From DATBRC01 sp036560485 (GTDB lineage Bacteria; Pseudomonadota; Gammaproteobacteria; Burkholderiales; Burkholderiaceae_D), in NCBI GenBank assembly GCA_036560485.1, contig DATBRC010000069.1:1-44782 (forward strand): a stretch of 44,782 nt of DNA, given 5' to 3'. The translations under genes and the position numbers were made by a program. The stretch's first letter is position 1; the number at the start of each line of letters is the position of its first letter. Under the pieces are notes generated by a model that saw nothing but the letters and a program-made list of their open reading frames with translations, ran no database searches and was not told the DNA's origin. Of this stretch, positions 15,519 to 24,375 are shown in pieces.

Positions 15519-17507
15519 TCATGCAACAACCTGTTCCAGCGCTTCTTGCAATTCCAGCCATTCTGCTTCCAGTTGTTCCACTTCTTTTGCATAAAATTTT
15601 TGATCGGCGAGCAGGGCTTTCAATTCCTTTTTCTTGCTCTGATCGTAGATTTCCGGATCTGCAAGGCTGGCATCGACCGTCGCTTTTTGCGCATTGCGTT
15701 TGGCGATTTGCTCTTCCAGTTTTTTGATCTTGGATTCAATCGGCTTCTTTTTTGCAGCCAGCTTTTGACGGTCTTCTGCCTCTATGCGTTTCTGGTCCTT
15801 CTTGTCTACAGGAGACGATGCCGGTGCAACTGCACTGGCGCTCTTCGATGTGACGGGTGGCAGTGCGGCACTTGCCGCGTTGGTCTTGTTGGCCAGTTTG
15901 GTCTTGAAGAGCCAATCCTTGTAGTCATCGAGATCGCCGTCAAACGGTTGCAATTTTCCTTCAGCGACGATGATGAATTGATCCGTTGTCGCACGCAGCA
16001 AGTGCCGGTCATGCGATACCACAACCAGCGTGCCATCGAATTGCGCCAGTGCTTCGGTCAACGCTTCGCGCGTTTCCAGATCCAGATGGTTGGTCGGTTC
16101 GTCCAGCAGCAGCAGGTTGGGGCGTTGCCAGACGATCAGTGCCAGAGCAAGGCGCGCTTTTTCACCACCGGAAAATGGTGCGATTTTACTGGTGACCATT
16201 TCGCCGGGAAAATTGAAACCGCCGAGGAAATTGCGCAGCTCCTGCTCGCGCGTGGTCGGTGCGATTTTTACCAGATGCCACAACGGTGATTCGTCATGAC
16301 GCAGCATTTCAACCTGGTGCTGCGCGAAATATCCGATCGTCAGTCCCTTGCCGGTATGTGCCTCGCCGGTCAGTGGTTCAAGCTCACCAGCAATGGTTTT
16401 GATCAGTGTTGATTTACCTGCACCGTTGACACCTAGGAGGCCAATGCGTTGGCCGATCTGCAGTGAGAAATTGATGCCGGAGACAATGGTTTTTTCGGTG
16501 ATGCTGTAGTCTTTTTCGTTTTCGATTTTGTAGCCGGCATTGACATCTTCCAGCACCAGTAGCGGGTTCGGCGCGCTAAGCGGTTCGCGGAATTCGAACG
16601 AGAATTCGGCAGCGGCACGCAACGGTGCAGTTTCTTCCATGCGTGCCAATGCCTTGACGCGGCTCTGTGCCTGTTTTGCTTTGCTGGCTTTGGCCTTGAA
16701 GCGCTCGATGAAGGATTGCAGATGTGCGCGCTGGCGTGCCTGCTTTTCCATCATGCCTTGCGCCAGGATCATTTGTGCAGCACGTTGCCGTTCGAATGCG
16801 GAATAGTTGCCAGAATAGCGCTTCAATTTTCTCTCGTCGATATGTACGATGACATTTACCACACCATCGAGAAAATCGCGATCGTGCGAGATGATGATCA
16901 AGGTACCGGCATAACGTTTCAACCAGTCTTCCAGCCAGATGATTGCATCCAAATCCAAGTGATTGGTCGGTTCATCCAGCAGCAATAAATCGGAAGGGCA
17001 CATCAGCGCCTGCGCAAGATTCAAGCGCATGCGCCAGCCGCCGGAAAAACTGGCGACTGGTTGTTCCATTTGTTCCATCGTAAAACCAAGGCCAAGCAGC
17101 AATTGCTCGGCGCGCGAGCGCACGGTATAGGCATCGGCATCGGCCAGGCTGCTGTACAGTTCGCCTATCAATGTGCCGTTCTCGGCACTTTCCGGTTCAC
17201 TTTCCAGGAATGCCAGTTCATCTTGAAGGCGGCGCAGCGTGATATCGCCATCGATTGCATATTCAATTGCAGCGCGGTCCAGCGCGGGTGTTTCCTGTGC
17301 AACGTAGGCGACTTGCCATTTGGCCGGATAATCGATTTCACCCTGATCGGCATGCAGCTCGCCGCGCAGCATCGCAAACAAACTGGATTTGCCGGCGCCA
17401 TTGGAACCGATCAGGCCGATCTTGTCGCCCGGATTGAGCGTGACATCGACTTTGTCGAACAGAGGCTTCACGCCTCGCATGAGGCTGACTTGCTGGAAAC
17501 GTATCAT
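15519..17507 (-). CDS. yheS: ABC-F family ATPase YheS
   Basis: A 662-residue cytoplasmic protein with two ATP-binding domains and no membrane segment, the hallmark of translation-associated ABC-F proteins. Domain 1 has Walker A at residues 34-42 (GSNGAGKSS), signature FSGGW at 154-158 and Walker B LLLLDEPTNHLD at 174-185. An interdomain linker rich in Lys/Arg/Gln spans about 240-300. Domain 2 has GVNGAGKST at 359-367, FSGGEKARLALAL and a second LLLLDEPTNHLD. A Lys/Glu/Ala-rich coiled-coil C-terminus follows. Similarity to E. coli YheS runs end to end, including QSFIERFKAKASKAKQAQSR. It probably acts on the ribosome; the exact role is unsettled. Confidence 0.92.
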   Translation of the reverse strand: MIRFQQVSLMRGVKPLFDKVDVTLNPGDKIGLIGSNGAGKSSLFAMLRGELHADQGEIDYPAKWQVAYVAQETPALDRAAIEYAIDGDITLRRLQDELAFLESEPESAENGTLIGELYSSLADADAYTVRSRAEQLLLGLGFTMEQMEQPVASFSGGWRMRLNLAQALMCPSDLLLLDEPTNHLDLDAIIWLEDWLKRYAGTLIIISHDRDFLDGVVNVIVHIDERKLKRYSGNYSAFERQRAAQMILAQGMMEKQARQRAHLQSFIERFKAKASKAKQAQSRVKALARMEETAPLRAAAEFSFEFREPLSAPNPLLVLEDVNAGYKIENEKDYSITEKTIVSGINFSLQIGQRIGLLGVNGAGKSTLIKTIAGELEPLTGEAHTGKGLTIGYFAQHQVEMLRHDESPLWHLVKIAPTTREQELRNFLGGFNFPGEMVTSKIAPFSGGEKARLALALIVWQRPNLLLLDEPTNHLDLETREALTEALAQFDGTLVVVSHDRHLLRATTDQFIIVAEGKLQPFDGDLDDYKDWLFKTKLANKTNAASAALPPVTSKSASAVAPASSPVDKKDQKRIEAEDRQKLAAKKKPIESKIKKLEEQIAKRNAQKATVDASLADPEIYDQSKKKELKALLADQKFYAKEVEQLEAEWLELQEALEQVVA

Positions 17508-17551
17508 TACTTTGCTTTACTAATATTCATTTGAGACTGATTAAGAATTTG

Positions 17552-17630
17552 GTAGGGTGGGCACGCTTTTGTGCCCACGCTGTCGATGTCTGTCGATGTC
17601 CGCGTGGGCACAAAAGCGTGCCCACCCTAC
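17552..17630. repeat. Perfect 29-bp inverted repeat with tandem loop
   Basis: The two arms 17552-17580 and 17602-17630 are exact reverse complements, beginning GTAGGGTGGGCACGC. The 21-base spacer consists of two copies of TGTCGATGTC plus one C. The element lies between prmB and yheS, which read in the same direction, so it would form a long hairpin in their transcript. AGGGTGGGCAC-type inverted elements are dispersed in many proteobacterial genomes. Confidence 0.75.
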
Positions 17631-17653
17631 AACTGTCATTCATTTTAAAATTT

Positions 17654-18538
17654 TTACTTCAACTGATCTGCAGTCAGCAAAAACACCATGTCATCGCCCG
17701 CGCTAGTCGATAACCACGTCAAATCCAGATCAGGAAAAGCCGCTTCAGCATTTGCACGCTCATTGCCGATTTCGACCATCAAAATGCCTTTTGGTGTTAG
17801 ACGTTTTGCAGCGCCGGCAATGATCTTGCGTACCAGATCCATGCCATCCGCACCGCCAGCCAATGCAATTTGCGGCTCGCGGCGATATTCTTCCGGCAGT
17901 TTGTTCATTGAATCTGCATTGACGTACGGCGGATTGGTGATGATGAGATCGTATTTTTTCTTGGGTACATTGGCGTACAAATCAGATTCGATCAGTGTGA
18001 TGCGGTCTTGCAATTCGTAATCATCTACGTTGCGACGTGCAACTTCCAGCGCTTCCGCAGAAATATCTGCGGTATCGACATGCGCATTCGGGAATGCATC
18101 GGCCAGCATGATCGGCAGACAGCCGGAGCCGGTGCACAGTTCAAGAATGTTGGTCACCGATTCGGGATCGGCAACCCACGGTGAAAATTGTTCGGGAATC
18201 AATTCCGCAATGAATGAGCGGGGCACGATCACGCGCTGATCAACATAGAAGCGATAACCGCCGAGCCATGCTTCGTTGGTGATGTAGGCCGCAGGCAGGC
18301 GCTCGATTGCGCGTTGCTCGATCACTGTCAATACGGCATCGATTTCATTAGGCAATAGGTGCGCGTCCAGGAAGGGATCGAGTTTGTCTAGAGGCAGCTT
18401 GAGTGTATGCAAAATCAAGTACGCAGCTTCATCGTATGCGTTGCTGCTGCCGTGACCGAAGTGCAGTTTCGCATTGTTGAAACGGGTGACTGCGTAGCGC
18501 AAGAAGTCGCGGATGGTGGTGAAATTTTTTGGAGTCAT
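17654..18538 (-). CDS. prmB: PrmB, 50S ribosomal protein uL3 glutamine methyltransferase
   Basis: 294 residues from the ATG at 18538; the frame extends further upstream but the extra 46 residues are non-homologous. The AdoMet-binding motif is ELCTGSGC (133-140) and the catalytic NPPY tetrapeptide is at 202-205. The N-terminal helical domain contains TIRDFLRYAVTRF, NAKLHFGHGSSNAYDEA and AYITNEAWLGGYRFYVDQRVIVPRS, diagnostic for PrmB rather than PrmC. It N5-methylates a glutamine of ribosomal protein L3. In related bacteria prmB usually follows dapE directly; here the TPR/Hsp90 pair lies between. Confidence 0.93.
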   Translation of the reverse strand: MTPKNFTTIRDFLRYAVTRFNNAKLHFGHGSSNAYDEAAYLILHTLKLPLDKLDPFLDAHLLPNEIDAVLTVIEQRAIERLPAAYITNEAWLGGYRFYVDQRVIVPRSFIAELIPEQFSPWVADPESVTNILELCTGSGCLPIMLADAFPNAHVDTADISAEALEVARRNVDDYELQDRITLIESDLYANVPKKKYDLIITNPPYVNADSMNKLPEEYRREPQIALAGGADGMDLVRKIIAGAAKRLTPKGILMVEIGNERANAEAAFPDLDLTWLSTSAGDDMVFLLTADQLK

Positions 18539-18597
18539 GGTATTCAGGTGATGCGAGATTAACGTTGTTTCAAATGCAGCTGCGCGAGCAATGCAAC

Positions 18598-20874
18598 TTA
18601 CAAGCCATATTGGTCCACAATGGACAGGTGATATTCCTCGTCCGCACCGGCTTCCCGCGCAAGACGCGGCCAGCACATGGGATGAACAAAATCTGCGGTC
18701 AGTTCGGTAAGCTTATTGTGAAGCTGCATGACAGAAACCTCTTTTGGTGCAGCAACCAAAAAATACAATCCCGGTAATGTTTCCTGGGTATCTGCCTTGG
18801 TCACGGTATAGTCGTCGCTACTCCAGACACTCCACTCCAATTGATGCGCATCCAGTTCCTGCGCCAAGCGCTTGAAACGCTCGTCACCGGGGTGGGACCC
18901 ATCCACCAATTTGCTTGCGCCATAGCCACCAGGTTGCAATACATGAATGGCTTCATAGAGCTGGATAAAGTCTTCCCGTTCCTCCACACTTTCAGGAACC
19001 GGTTCGAGCGGGTATGGATCGTATACTACCCAGTCACGCACATGTTGCTGTTTTTTGGCAGCCGCTATTGAGGTTATCCTTGCTGTGGCGGGGCCGGTGC
19101 GACGGGCATAATATTCCACCCACTCATTATTTTCAAAGAATCGCAGGCGTATTGTGCCCCATTTTTCTTCAACGACACCTTCCATAGAGTCCAGGCGGAA
19201 ATCAAGTTGTTGCGCTGTTTTGCGCACCATGTCCCAACGCTGGGCGGCGCTTGCGGCGACAATCAGGTTCCAATGCGCGTTGCCGATCTCGGATTCCCGC
19301 TCGGCCAAATCAAGTCGTAGACCTAGTGCTGTTTCAAAATCCTTGTCGGCCATGGCAGCATCGGCCCAGATATTTTTGGTTTGATGTGCATCGCTGTCGA
19401 TTTCCAGAAGTTTCTGAATATGTCCGCCAACTTCGCTCCAGGATTTCCTGTTGAATGCCAATCGCGCCCGGCACCAATGCGACAAGGACGGATTATGTTC
19501 CGATAACATATTCGCCAGTTGTTCCACCTGATTGTAATCGCGCAGCTTGAGCAAGCCGGATAAAAGTTCCGATGCAACCCTGTGCACGGCGGGTTGTCTT
19601 TTCGTGAATCCCCACAAGTAGTCGCAAGCATCGCGCTTGGCGCCGCAGCTATGCATGGCTGCGGCGACATGGCAGGCAAGCTCATCGTCGCCGGGTCTTT
19701 GCGATGCGGCTGCCAACAACCATTCGACATCGCGTTCCGGATTGTTGGTATCGCTGGTGCGCAGGTAATCTGCCAATTGCTCTGCCGGCACCGGCAACTC
19801 TGCAATGTCCGGCATGTCGGCAACCAATTGCTCCAACAGTGCAAATTTTTCTACTGCACCAAGTGGTTTGCGCAATTTAACCAAATGCGGTCTTGCCAAT
19901 TCCAAAGCTTGTCGCGCGGTCCATCGTGCGCCGCGTGCGACCGCCAGACGGATATGATGATCCGCGACATTTAACGTCATGCGATGCGAACCAGATTGAC
20001 TATATTGCCACAACACGGCTTCAATTCTTTTTCCAATCATCCAGGAGTTATGCTGCGGTAGATGATCAACGATCAAAGCGATTGCTTCCACGGAATAATA
20101 ATGATCAGTGTTTGCCGCATTTTCATTCTGCGGCAATGCGTCCCACGCTTGCTCTGCGTGGCCAATTTTTGCCAGGATACATGCATGCAATTCGGCGCGC
20201 AGATACTTGCTCGAATTCGTATCATCTTGTAGTTCGCTTGTGTCGGCAAATTTCAATATCTCCAATGCTTTGTCGTAACGTTTGGCTGAAGCCAATGCGT
20301 CGGCATGTGTCGTGTAGTAGTGGGCAGAAATCTCTTGCCCGGCATTCAACATTGCCTGCCTTTGCTTTTCGGCGAATTCACATGCTTCTTGTGCACGGTC
20401 CGCATCAATCAAGGCGTCGACCATTTCGCGGCTGATACAATCAAAGCAATTCCAGGTCGGGTCAATTCGGGCAAGCGTCTCTTCGCATACGGCAATGCGC
20501 TCATCTGCATAGCCGGGACCATCCACATTGCCATAGCAAATGGCGATATCTTGTGTTGTGCAGACCGATTGAGGGCATTTAATATTGTCGTCACGATGCG
20601 CGAATTCGAAAAGCGCCACCGCATCTTTCAGCGCGGATTCGCCTTCCTTTTTCGATAGCCTGTCATTCATGCCCCAATGGCGAAAGAAAATTTCCAGCCA
20701 AGGGTGTTTCATGGCTCGTGCGCCAGCAAGCGCTTCCGGCAATGCCGCTTCGAGCATATCGTGTCGATCTTCCATGGCATGCTCTGGAATCTCATCAATC
20801 AGATCGGCAAGGCGATGTTGTCCGGCGTCGCGTAGATCCTTCTGCGTATCCTGAACCCAATCCCAGATATCCAT
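18598..20874 (-). CDS. Large TPR-like helical-repeat protein, partner of Hsp90-like gene
   Basis: A 758-residue soluble protein with no signal peptide. Residues 1-600 are helical and carry TPR-like pairs, for example around EACEFAEKQRQAMLNAGQEISAHYYTTHADALASAKRYDKALEIL, KIGHAEQAWDALPQ and DKDFETALGLRLDLAERE. From about residue 600 the character changes to a beta-rich part (KWGTIRLRFFENNEWVEYYARR), and a distinct C-terminal domain follows with DWVVYDPYPLEPVP, FIQLYEAIHVLQPGG and PGLYFLVAAPKEVSVMQLH. I do not recognise that domain. AGGGA 8 bases upstream supports the start. It begins 47 bases after the Hsp90-like gene in the same orientation, so the two very probably form an operon. A scaffold or client-adaptor role for the chaperone is inference. 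Confidence 0.7.
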   Translation of the reverse strand: MDIWDWVQDTQKDLRDAGQHRLADLIDEIPEHAMEDRHDMLEAALPEALAGARAMKHPWLEIFFRHWGMNDRLSKKEGESALKDAVALFEFAHRDDNIKCPQSVCTTQDIAICYGNVDGPGYADERIAVCEETLARIDPTWNCFDCISREMVDALIDADRAQEACEFAEKQRQAMLNAGQEISAHYYTTHADALASAKRYDKALEILKFADTSELQDDTNSSKYLRAELHACILAKIGHAEQAWDALPQNENAANTDHYYSVEAIALIVDHLPQHNSWMIGKRIEAVLWQYSQSGSHRMTLNVADHHIRLAVARGARWTARQALELARPHLVKLRKPLGAVEKFALLEQLVADMPDIAELPVPAEQLADYLRTSDTNNPERDVEWLLAAASQRPGDDELACHVAAAMHSCGAKRDACDYLWGFTKRQPAVHRVASELLSGLLKLRDYNQVEQLANMLSEHNPSLSHWCRARLAFNRKSWSEVGGHIQKLLEIDSDAHQTKNIWADAAMADKDFETALGLRLDLAERESEIGNAHWNLIVAASAAQRWDMVRKTAQQLDFRLDSMEGVVEEKWGTIRLRFFENNEWVEYYARRTGPATARITSIAAAKKQQHVRDWVVYDPYPLEPVPESVEEREDFIQLYEAIHVLQPGGYGASKLVDGSHPGDERFKRLAQELDAHQLEWSVWSSDDYTVTKADTQETLPGLYFLVAAPKEVSVMQLHNKLTELTADFVHPMCWPRLAREAGADEEYHLSIVDQYGL

Positions 20875-20921
20875 GAAATTTCCCTGAAAATTTGTAAATT
20901 AAAGTGCGTACAAAGTCTGCG

Positions 20922-22745
20922 CTATTTCATCGTAGCCAAAGTCTTGGCCGCGTCTGCAATATGCCGCAATGCCTGATTCAAGCTATTTGTTTCACCAGTG
21001 TGCTTATCTGTGTCGCCGGTCATCATCACAATTTTAAGTGCCCGTAGCAGAGTCATCGCTTGATTGCATGAGCTATTGTCACCGCCATCCTGAAAAGCAT
21101 TCAGCAGATGGGAAATCGCGGGATTATCCAGGTTCACGTACAGCCGTGCCTTGATGTCACCGTTCAAGGTTTCGCTAAACATGCGAACCATCCGTAATGC
21201 CGAGAGTGAGATACGCTTGTCGGCCTCATCCGACTCCAGACGTTGCTTCAGCTCTGCATCTCGGTCAGGCACGACAACCAGTGGCAGTTCGGCGGGTTTA
21301 AAGCGGGCGGGGACAATCGTTTCGCCATTGGAAAGATGTTGTTTTAGCCAGGCCATCTGCCCTTCCGATAATGTCTCTTCGGAGAACAGTTGCTGATTGC
21401 CGAGTTCGGTGCCGATTTCAATCAGCTTGCCACCACGCATTTCAGACCAGCGTCTTAAAAATCCATGCACTGCGTAGAGATCGCCTTTGGCAACTGGAAT
21501 TTGCATTGCGCGAAACAGCATATCTTCGAAGCCTCCGTTGGATCCCAGGCTGATATGAATCGGTCCGTGTGAGGCAAGTGATGCCACTGGCAAATCACCT
21601 TGCGAGGTCGGAATACGGACACTATCGGCCAGTAGGTCGAACAGTCTGTCATCACAAAGCGCTGCAGCCAGCAAATCCTGGTTATGTCGCGCCAATATCC
21701 GTCGCCATGCTTCTTTCTGCGTCTTGGCAATTGCGGCCAAACCTTCAATCAAGGCATTGTTCAATAACTGTTGAGCAAATTGATATTGCTGGTCGCGTTG
21801 AAGATCTTCCCTACTAGCTGTTGGTGTCAGTTCGTTGGATTCGATCACGCCACCGATAAAACCTGCCCAGCGTGGCAGCAAATCGCGGGCATCATCATCA
21901 AGCAGCATGCCACGAACAAATACGCTCAGGTTGCGGTTATCACTGCTACTGTAGGTTCCGCCATCTTGTATCCAAAGCAGACCGCACACATCGCTGTTGC
22001 CATCAGGCTTGACTGGAATGGTGCAAATTGGCTCGAATTGTCGCTCAAATTTCTTGGCAAATTCCAGATTTCGTTTGCGTGACTGCACTGGATGTTCCAC
22101 AACATTGTCGTTGTTTGTCCGCCAGGGTGGTATAGCTTCGTTGATGTGCGTATTATTAAAATAGACCGGTTCCTTCAGCAGTGCGCAATAATGGCCTAGC
22201 AGGCGTTCCAATGTCGCAGGGTTGCTCAGATGCTGGAATTCCTTGCGCAGCTCAAGTTCTATCACAGTTCCTATTGCCTCAGCCGCCGGAACCGAATTAA
22301 CGGTATAAGTTTCACCATCAAAGGACTGATAACGCCAGGTTCTTTCGGTATCTTGATATGAGGTGGTAGTGACGGTGACACGAGTAGCGATGACGAAGGC
22401 CGACAAAAAGCCTAGTCCGAACAAACCAATCAGTTCCTGGCTCTGTTCACGCAAGGTGCGTGTATAACCAACACCGACTGTCGCCAGGTAGGTGTGAATT
22501 TCTTGTTCATTTAGTCCAGAACCGTTGTCAATGATGCGCAGGATACCGCTGCCGGATTGACTAACGAGTTGCAGCCGACTTGGTCCTTGCCAGCCCTTGT
22601 CTTCTAGCCGGCGACGGGTAATGGAGTCGTGTGCATTCTGTATCAATTCTCGGATTGCAACAGCAGGTGTTGAATACAGATTCTTGCTAAGAACCGTCAA
22701 CAAACCACTTAGATCGACTCCAGTTGTGTGTTTTTGTATGGACAT
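20922..22745 (-). CDS. Divergent Hsp90-family (HtpG-like) chaperone
   Basis: A 607-residue protein of the GHKL ATPase superfamily with Hsp90 layout. The N-domain carries Glu33, Asn37 and Asp40 (AIRELIQNAHDSI), Asp73 in DNGSGLNE, and the lid/G2 region GLFGLGFLSAF at 107-117, matching HtpG GQFGVGFYSAF. In the middle domain, VRGMLLDDDARDLLPRWAGFI is followed by SNELTPTASREDLQ with Arg312, equivalent to the conserved Arg of HtpG that contacts ATP phosphate. The C-terminal part is weakly conserved and ends AKTLATMK, with no MEEVD-type tail. It is thus a bona fide but non-canonical Hsp90. It is first of a two-gene unit with the TPR protein. Whether the genome has a separate htpG is unknown. Confidence 0.8.
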   Translation of the reverse strand: MSIQKHTTGVDLSGLLTVLSKNLYSTPAVAIRELIQNAHDSITRRRLEDKGWQGPSRLQLVSQSGSGILRIIDNGSGLNEQEIHTYLATVGVGYTRTLREQSQELIGLFGLGFLSAFVIATRVTVTTTSYQDTERTWRYQSFDGETYTVNSVPAAEAIGTVIELELRKEFQHLSNPATLERLLGHYCALLKEPVYFNNTHINEAIPPWRTNNDNVVEHPVQSRKRNLEFAKKFERQFEPICTIPVKPDGNSDVCGLLWIQDGGTYSSSDNRNLSVFVRGMLLDDDARDLLPRWAGFIGGVIESNELTPTASREDLQRDQQYQFAQQLLNNALIEGLAAIAKTQKEAWRRILARHNQDLLAAALCDDRLFDLLADSVRIPTSQGDLPVASLASHGPIHISLGSNGGFEDMLFRAMQIPVAKGDLYAVHGFLRRWSEMRGGKLIEIGTELGNQQLFSEETLSEGQMAWLKQHLSNGETIVPARFKPAELPLVVVPDRDAELKQRLESDEADKRISLSALRMVRMFSETLNGDIKARLYVNLDNPAISHLLNAFQDGGDNSSCNQAMTLLRALKIVMMTGDTDKHTGETNSLNQALRHIADAAKTLATMK

Positions 22746-22879
22746 ACAGTATGGCTAAGTCGGGATCGATGTATAAAAATTGCTCAAGTTTTTTCTTTGG
22801 ACTTTACTTGATAGGCGTTTAATTTATGCGCACTGCATTTATGCTGTGTCTCAGACACGAATCGAGAAGGCATACAACG

Positions 22880-24007
22880 TTACAGCAGCAAATTTTCCAG
22901 TGTGCGTCGATAAATATTTTTCAGCGGATCAATGAAACGCGCTTCAATATATTCATCGATCTTGTGGATGCTCCCGTTCGGCGGGCCGAATTCGATCACT
23001 TGCGGGCAAATTTGCGCGATGAAGCGACCGTCGGATGTCCCGCCTGTTGTTGACAGCTCCGTATCCAGCCCGGTTTCCGATTTGATTGCAGCAGCAATTG
23101 CATCACTCAAATTGCCGCGTGGTGTGAGGAAAGGCAGGCCGCCTACCGTCCACTTCAATGTATAGTCAAAGCCATGTTTATCCAGGATCGCATGCACACG
23201 CTTTTGCAACCCTTCTGCCGTACTGGCAGTGGAAAAACGGAAGTTGAAATCAATCACGACTTCGCCCGGAATCACATTCGATGCGCCGGTGCCACCGTGG
23301 ATATTCGACATCTGCCAGGAAGTCGGCAAATAGTATTCATTGCCGTCATCCCATTTTTCCGCAGCCAATTCAGCCAATGCAGGTGCGGCAAGGTGGATCG
23401 GGTTTTTAGCTAATTGCGGATAGGCGATATGGCCTTGAATACCTTTGACGATCAATTTGCCGGACATGGTGCCGCGCCGGCCGTTCTTGATCATGTCGCC
23501 CAATTGATTGGCGGAAGTCGGTTCGCCGACGATGCAGTAATCGAGTTGTTCGCCGCGCGTTTTCAATTTGTCGCAAACGACTACGGTGCCATCTGTCGCA
23601 GGGCCTTCTTCATCGCTGGTGATCAGGAATCCGATCGAACCTTTATGATCTGGATGTGCAGCAGTGAATTCTTCGACGGCAATGACCATCGCAGCGATCG
23701 ATGTCTTCATATCGGCAGCGCCGCGGCCATACAGTTTACCGTCACGATGTGTCGGTACAAATGGATTGGATTGCCATTGTTCCAGTGGACCGGTTGGTAC
23801 CACGTCGGTGTGGCCTGCGAATACGAGCAGCGGTTGAGCAGTGCCTTTGCGTGCCCACAAATTAGTGACGTTATCCGACTGAATGGTCTCACATTGAAAA
23901 CCAAGCGGCGTCAGCAATTCGATCAAGCGTGATTGGCAGCCTTTATCTTCTGGCGTGACGGAGGATAGGGCGATCAACTCTTCAGTGAGAGCGAGCGTTT
24001 TGCTCAT
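22880..24007 (-). CDS. dapE: Succinyl-diaminopimelate desuccinylase DapE
   Basis: A 375-residue M20 metallopeptidase. Zinc-site residues are His66 and Asp68 (FAGHTDVVPTG), Asp99 (GAADMKTS), Glu133 and Glu134 (TSDEEGPATDG), and His348 (GSIHKIDE). It removes succinate from N-succinyl-LL-diaminopimelate to give LL-DAP for lysine and peptidoglycan. The length and motifs match E. coli DapE. It is the last gene of the pilU-yffB-dapE unit, 13 bases after yffB. Confidence 0.95.
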   Translation of the reverse strand: MSKTLALTEELIALSSVTPEDKGCQSRLIELLTPLGFQCETIQSDNVTNLWARKGTAQPLLVFAGHTDVVPTGPLEQWQSNPFVPTHRDGKLYGRGAADMKTSIAAMVIAVEEFTAAHPDHKGSIGFLITSDEEGPATDGTVVVCDKLKTRGEQLDYCIVGEPTSANQLGDMIKNGRRGTMSGKLIVKGIQGHIAYPQLAKNPIHLAAPALAELAAEKWDDGNEYYLPTSWQMSNIHGGTGASNVIPGEVVIDFNFRFSTASTAEGLQKRVHAILDKHGFDYTLKWTVGGLPFLTPRGNLSDAIAAAIKSETGLDTELSTTGGTSDGRFIAQICPQVIEFGPPNGSIHKIDEYIEARFIDPLKNIYRRTLENLLL

Positions 24008-24020
24008 AAATTATCCAGGG

Positions 24021-24374
24021 TTATTTCTTGAAAATCTGTTGATAAAGTTCGTCGGAAAATCCAACGTGCGTCTTGTTAGCTGTGACTAAAACAGGACGCT
24101 TGATAATGGATGGCGATTCGATCATGAGTGCTGTTGCGCTCTTGTTGTCCGCGATTGCGGCTTTACGGTCGTCGCTCAATGCACGCCAAGTGGTGCCTTT
24201 GCGATTCACCAGTACGTCCCATGCAACATCGCGCAGCCATGCTTGAATCAGTGCACTGTTAATGCCGGATTTTTTAAAATCATGGAAGATGTACGGCACC
24301 TTATTCGCATCGAGCCAGGTCCGTGCTTTTTTGACTGTGTCGCAATTGGGAATGCCGTAAAGGGTAATTGTCAT
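24021..24374 (-). CDS. yffB: YffB/ArsC-like thioredoxin-fold protein
   Basis: A 117-residue protein of the ArsC/Spx-like family: ITLYGIPNCDTVKKARTWLD holds the single active-type Cys11, and the later SPSIIKRPVLV segment is also typical. It lacks the three-arginine arsenate site pattern, so arsenate reduction is unlikely. E. coli yffB likewise neighbours dapE. It begins 1 base after the pilU stop and ends 13 bases before dapE, so translation is probably coupled. The biochemical role is unclear; glutathione-dependent thiol chemistry is often proposed. Confidence 0.88.
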   Translation of the reverse strand: MTITLYGIPNCDTVKKARTWLDANKVPYIFHDFKKSGINSALIQAWLRDVAWDVLVNRKGTTWRALSDDRKAAIADNKSATALMIESPSIIKRPVLVTANKTHVGFSDELYQQIFKK

Positions 24375-24375
24375 G

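Noticed and set aside
15504..16289. 261-codon plus-strand frame opposite yheS
   Set aside because: Rich in Phe/Leu/Cys/Gln with no domain; antisense shadow of the ABC-F coding sequence.
22746..22879. Heat-shock (sigma-32) promoter for the Hsp90-like gene
   Set aside because: CTTGAG occurs on the minus strand but no CCCCAT-like -10 follows at proper spacing.
24021..24374. Arsenate reductase
   Set aside because: The ArsC-like fold and single Cys are present, but the arginine pattern of arsenate reductases is missing and the dapE neighbourhood fits YffB.
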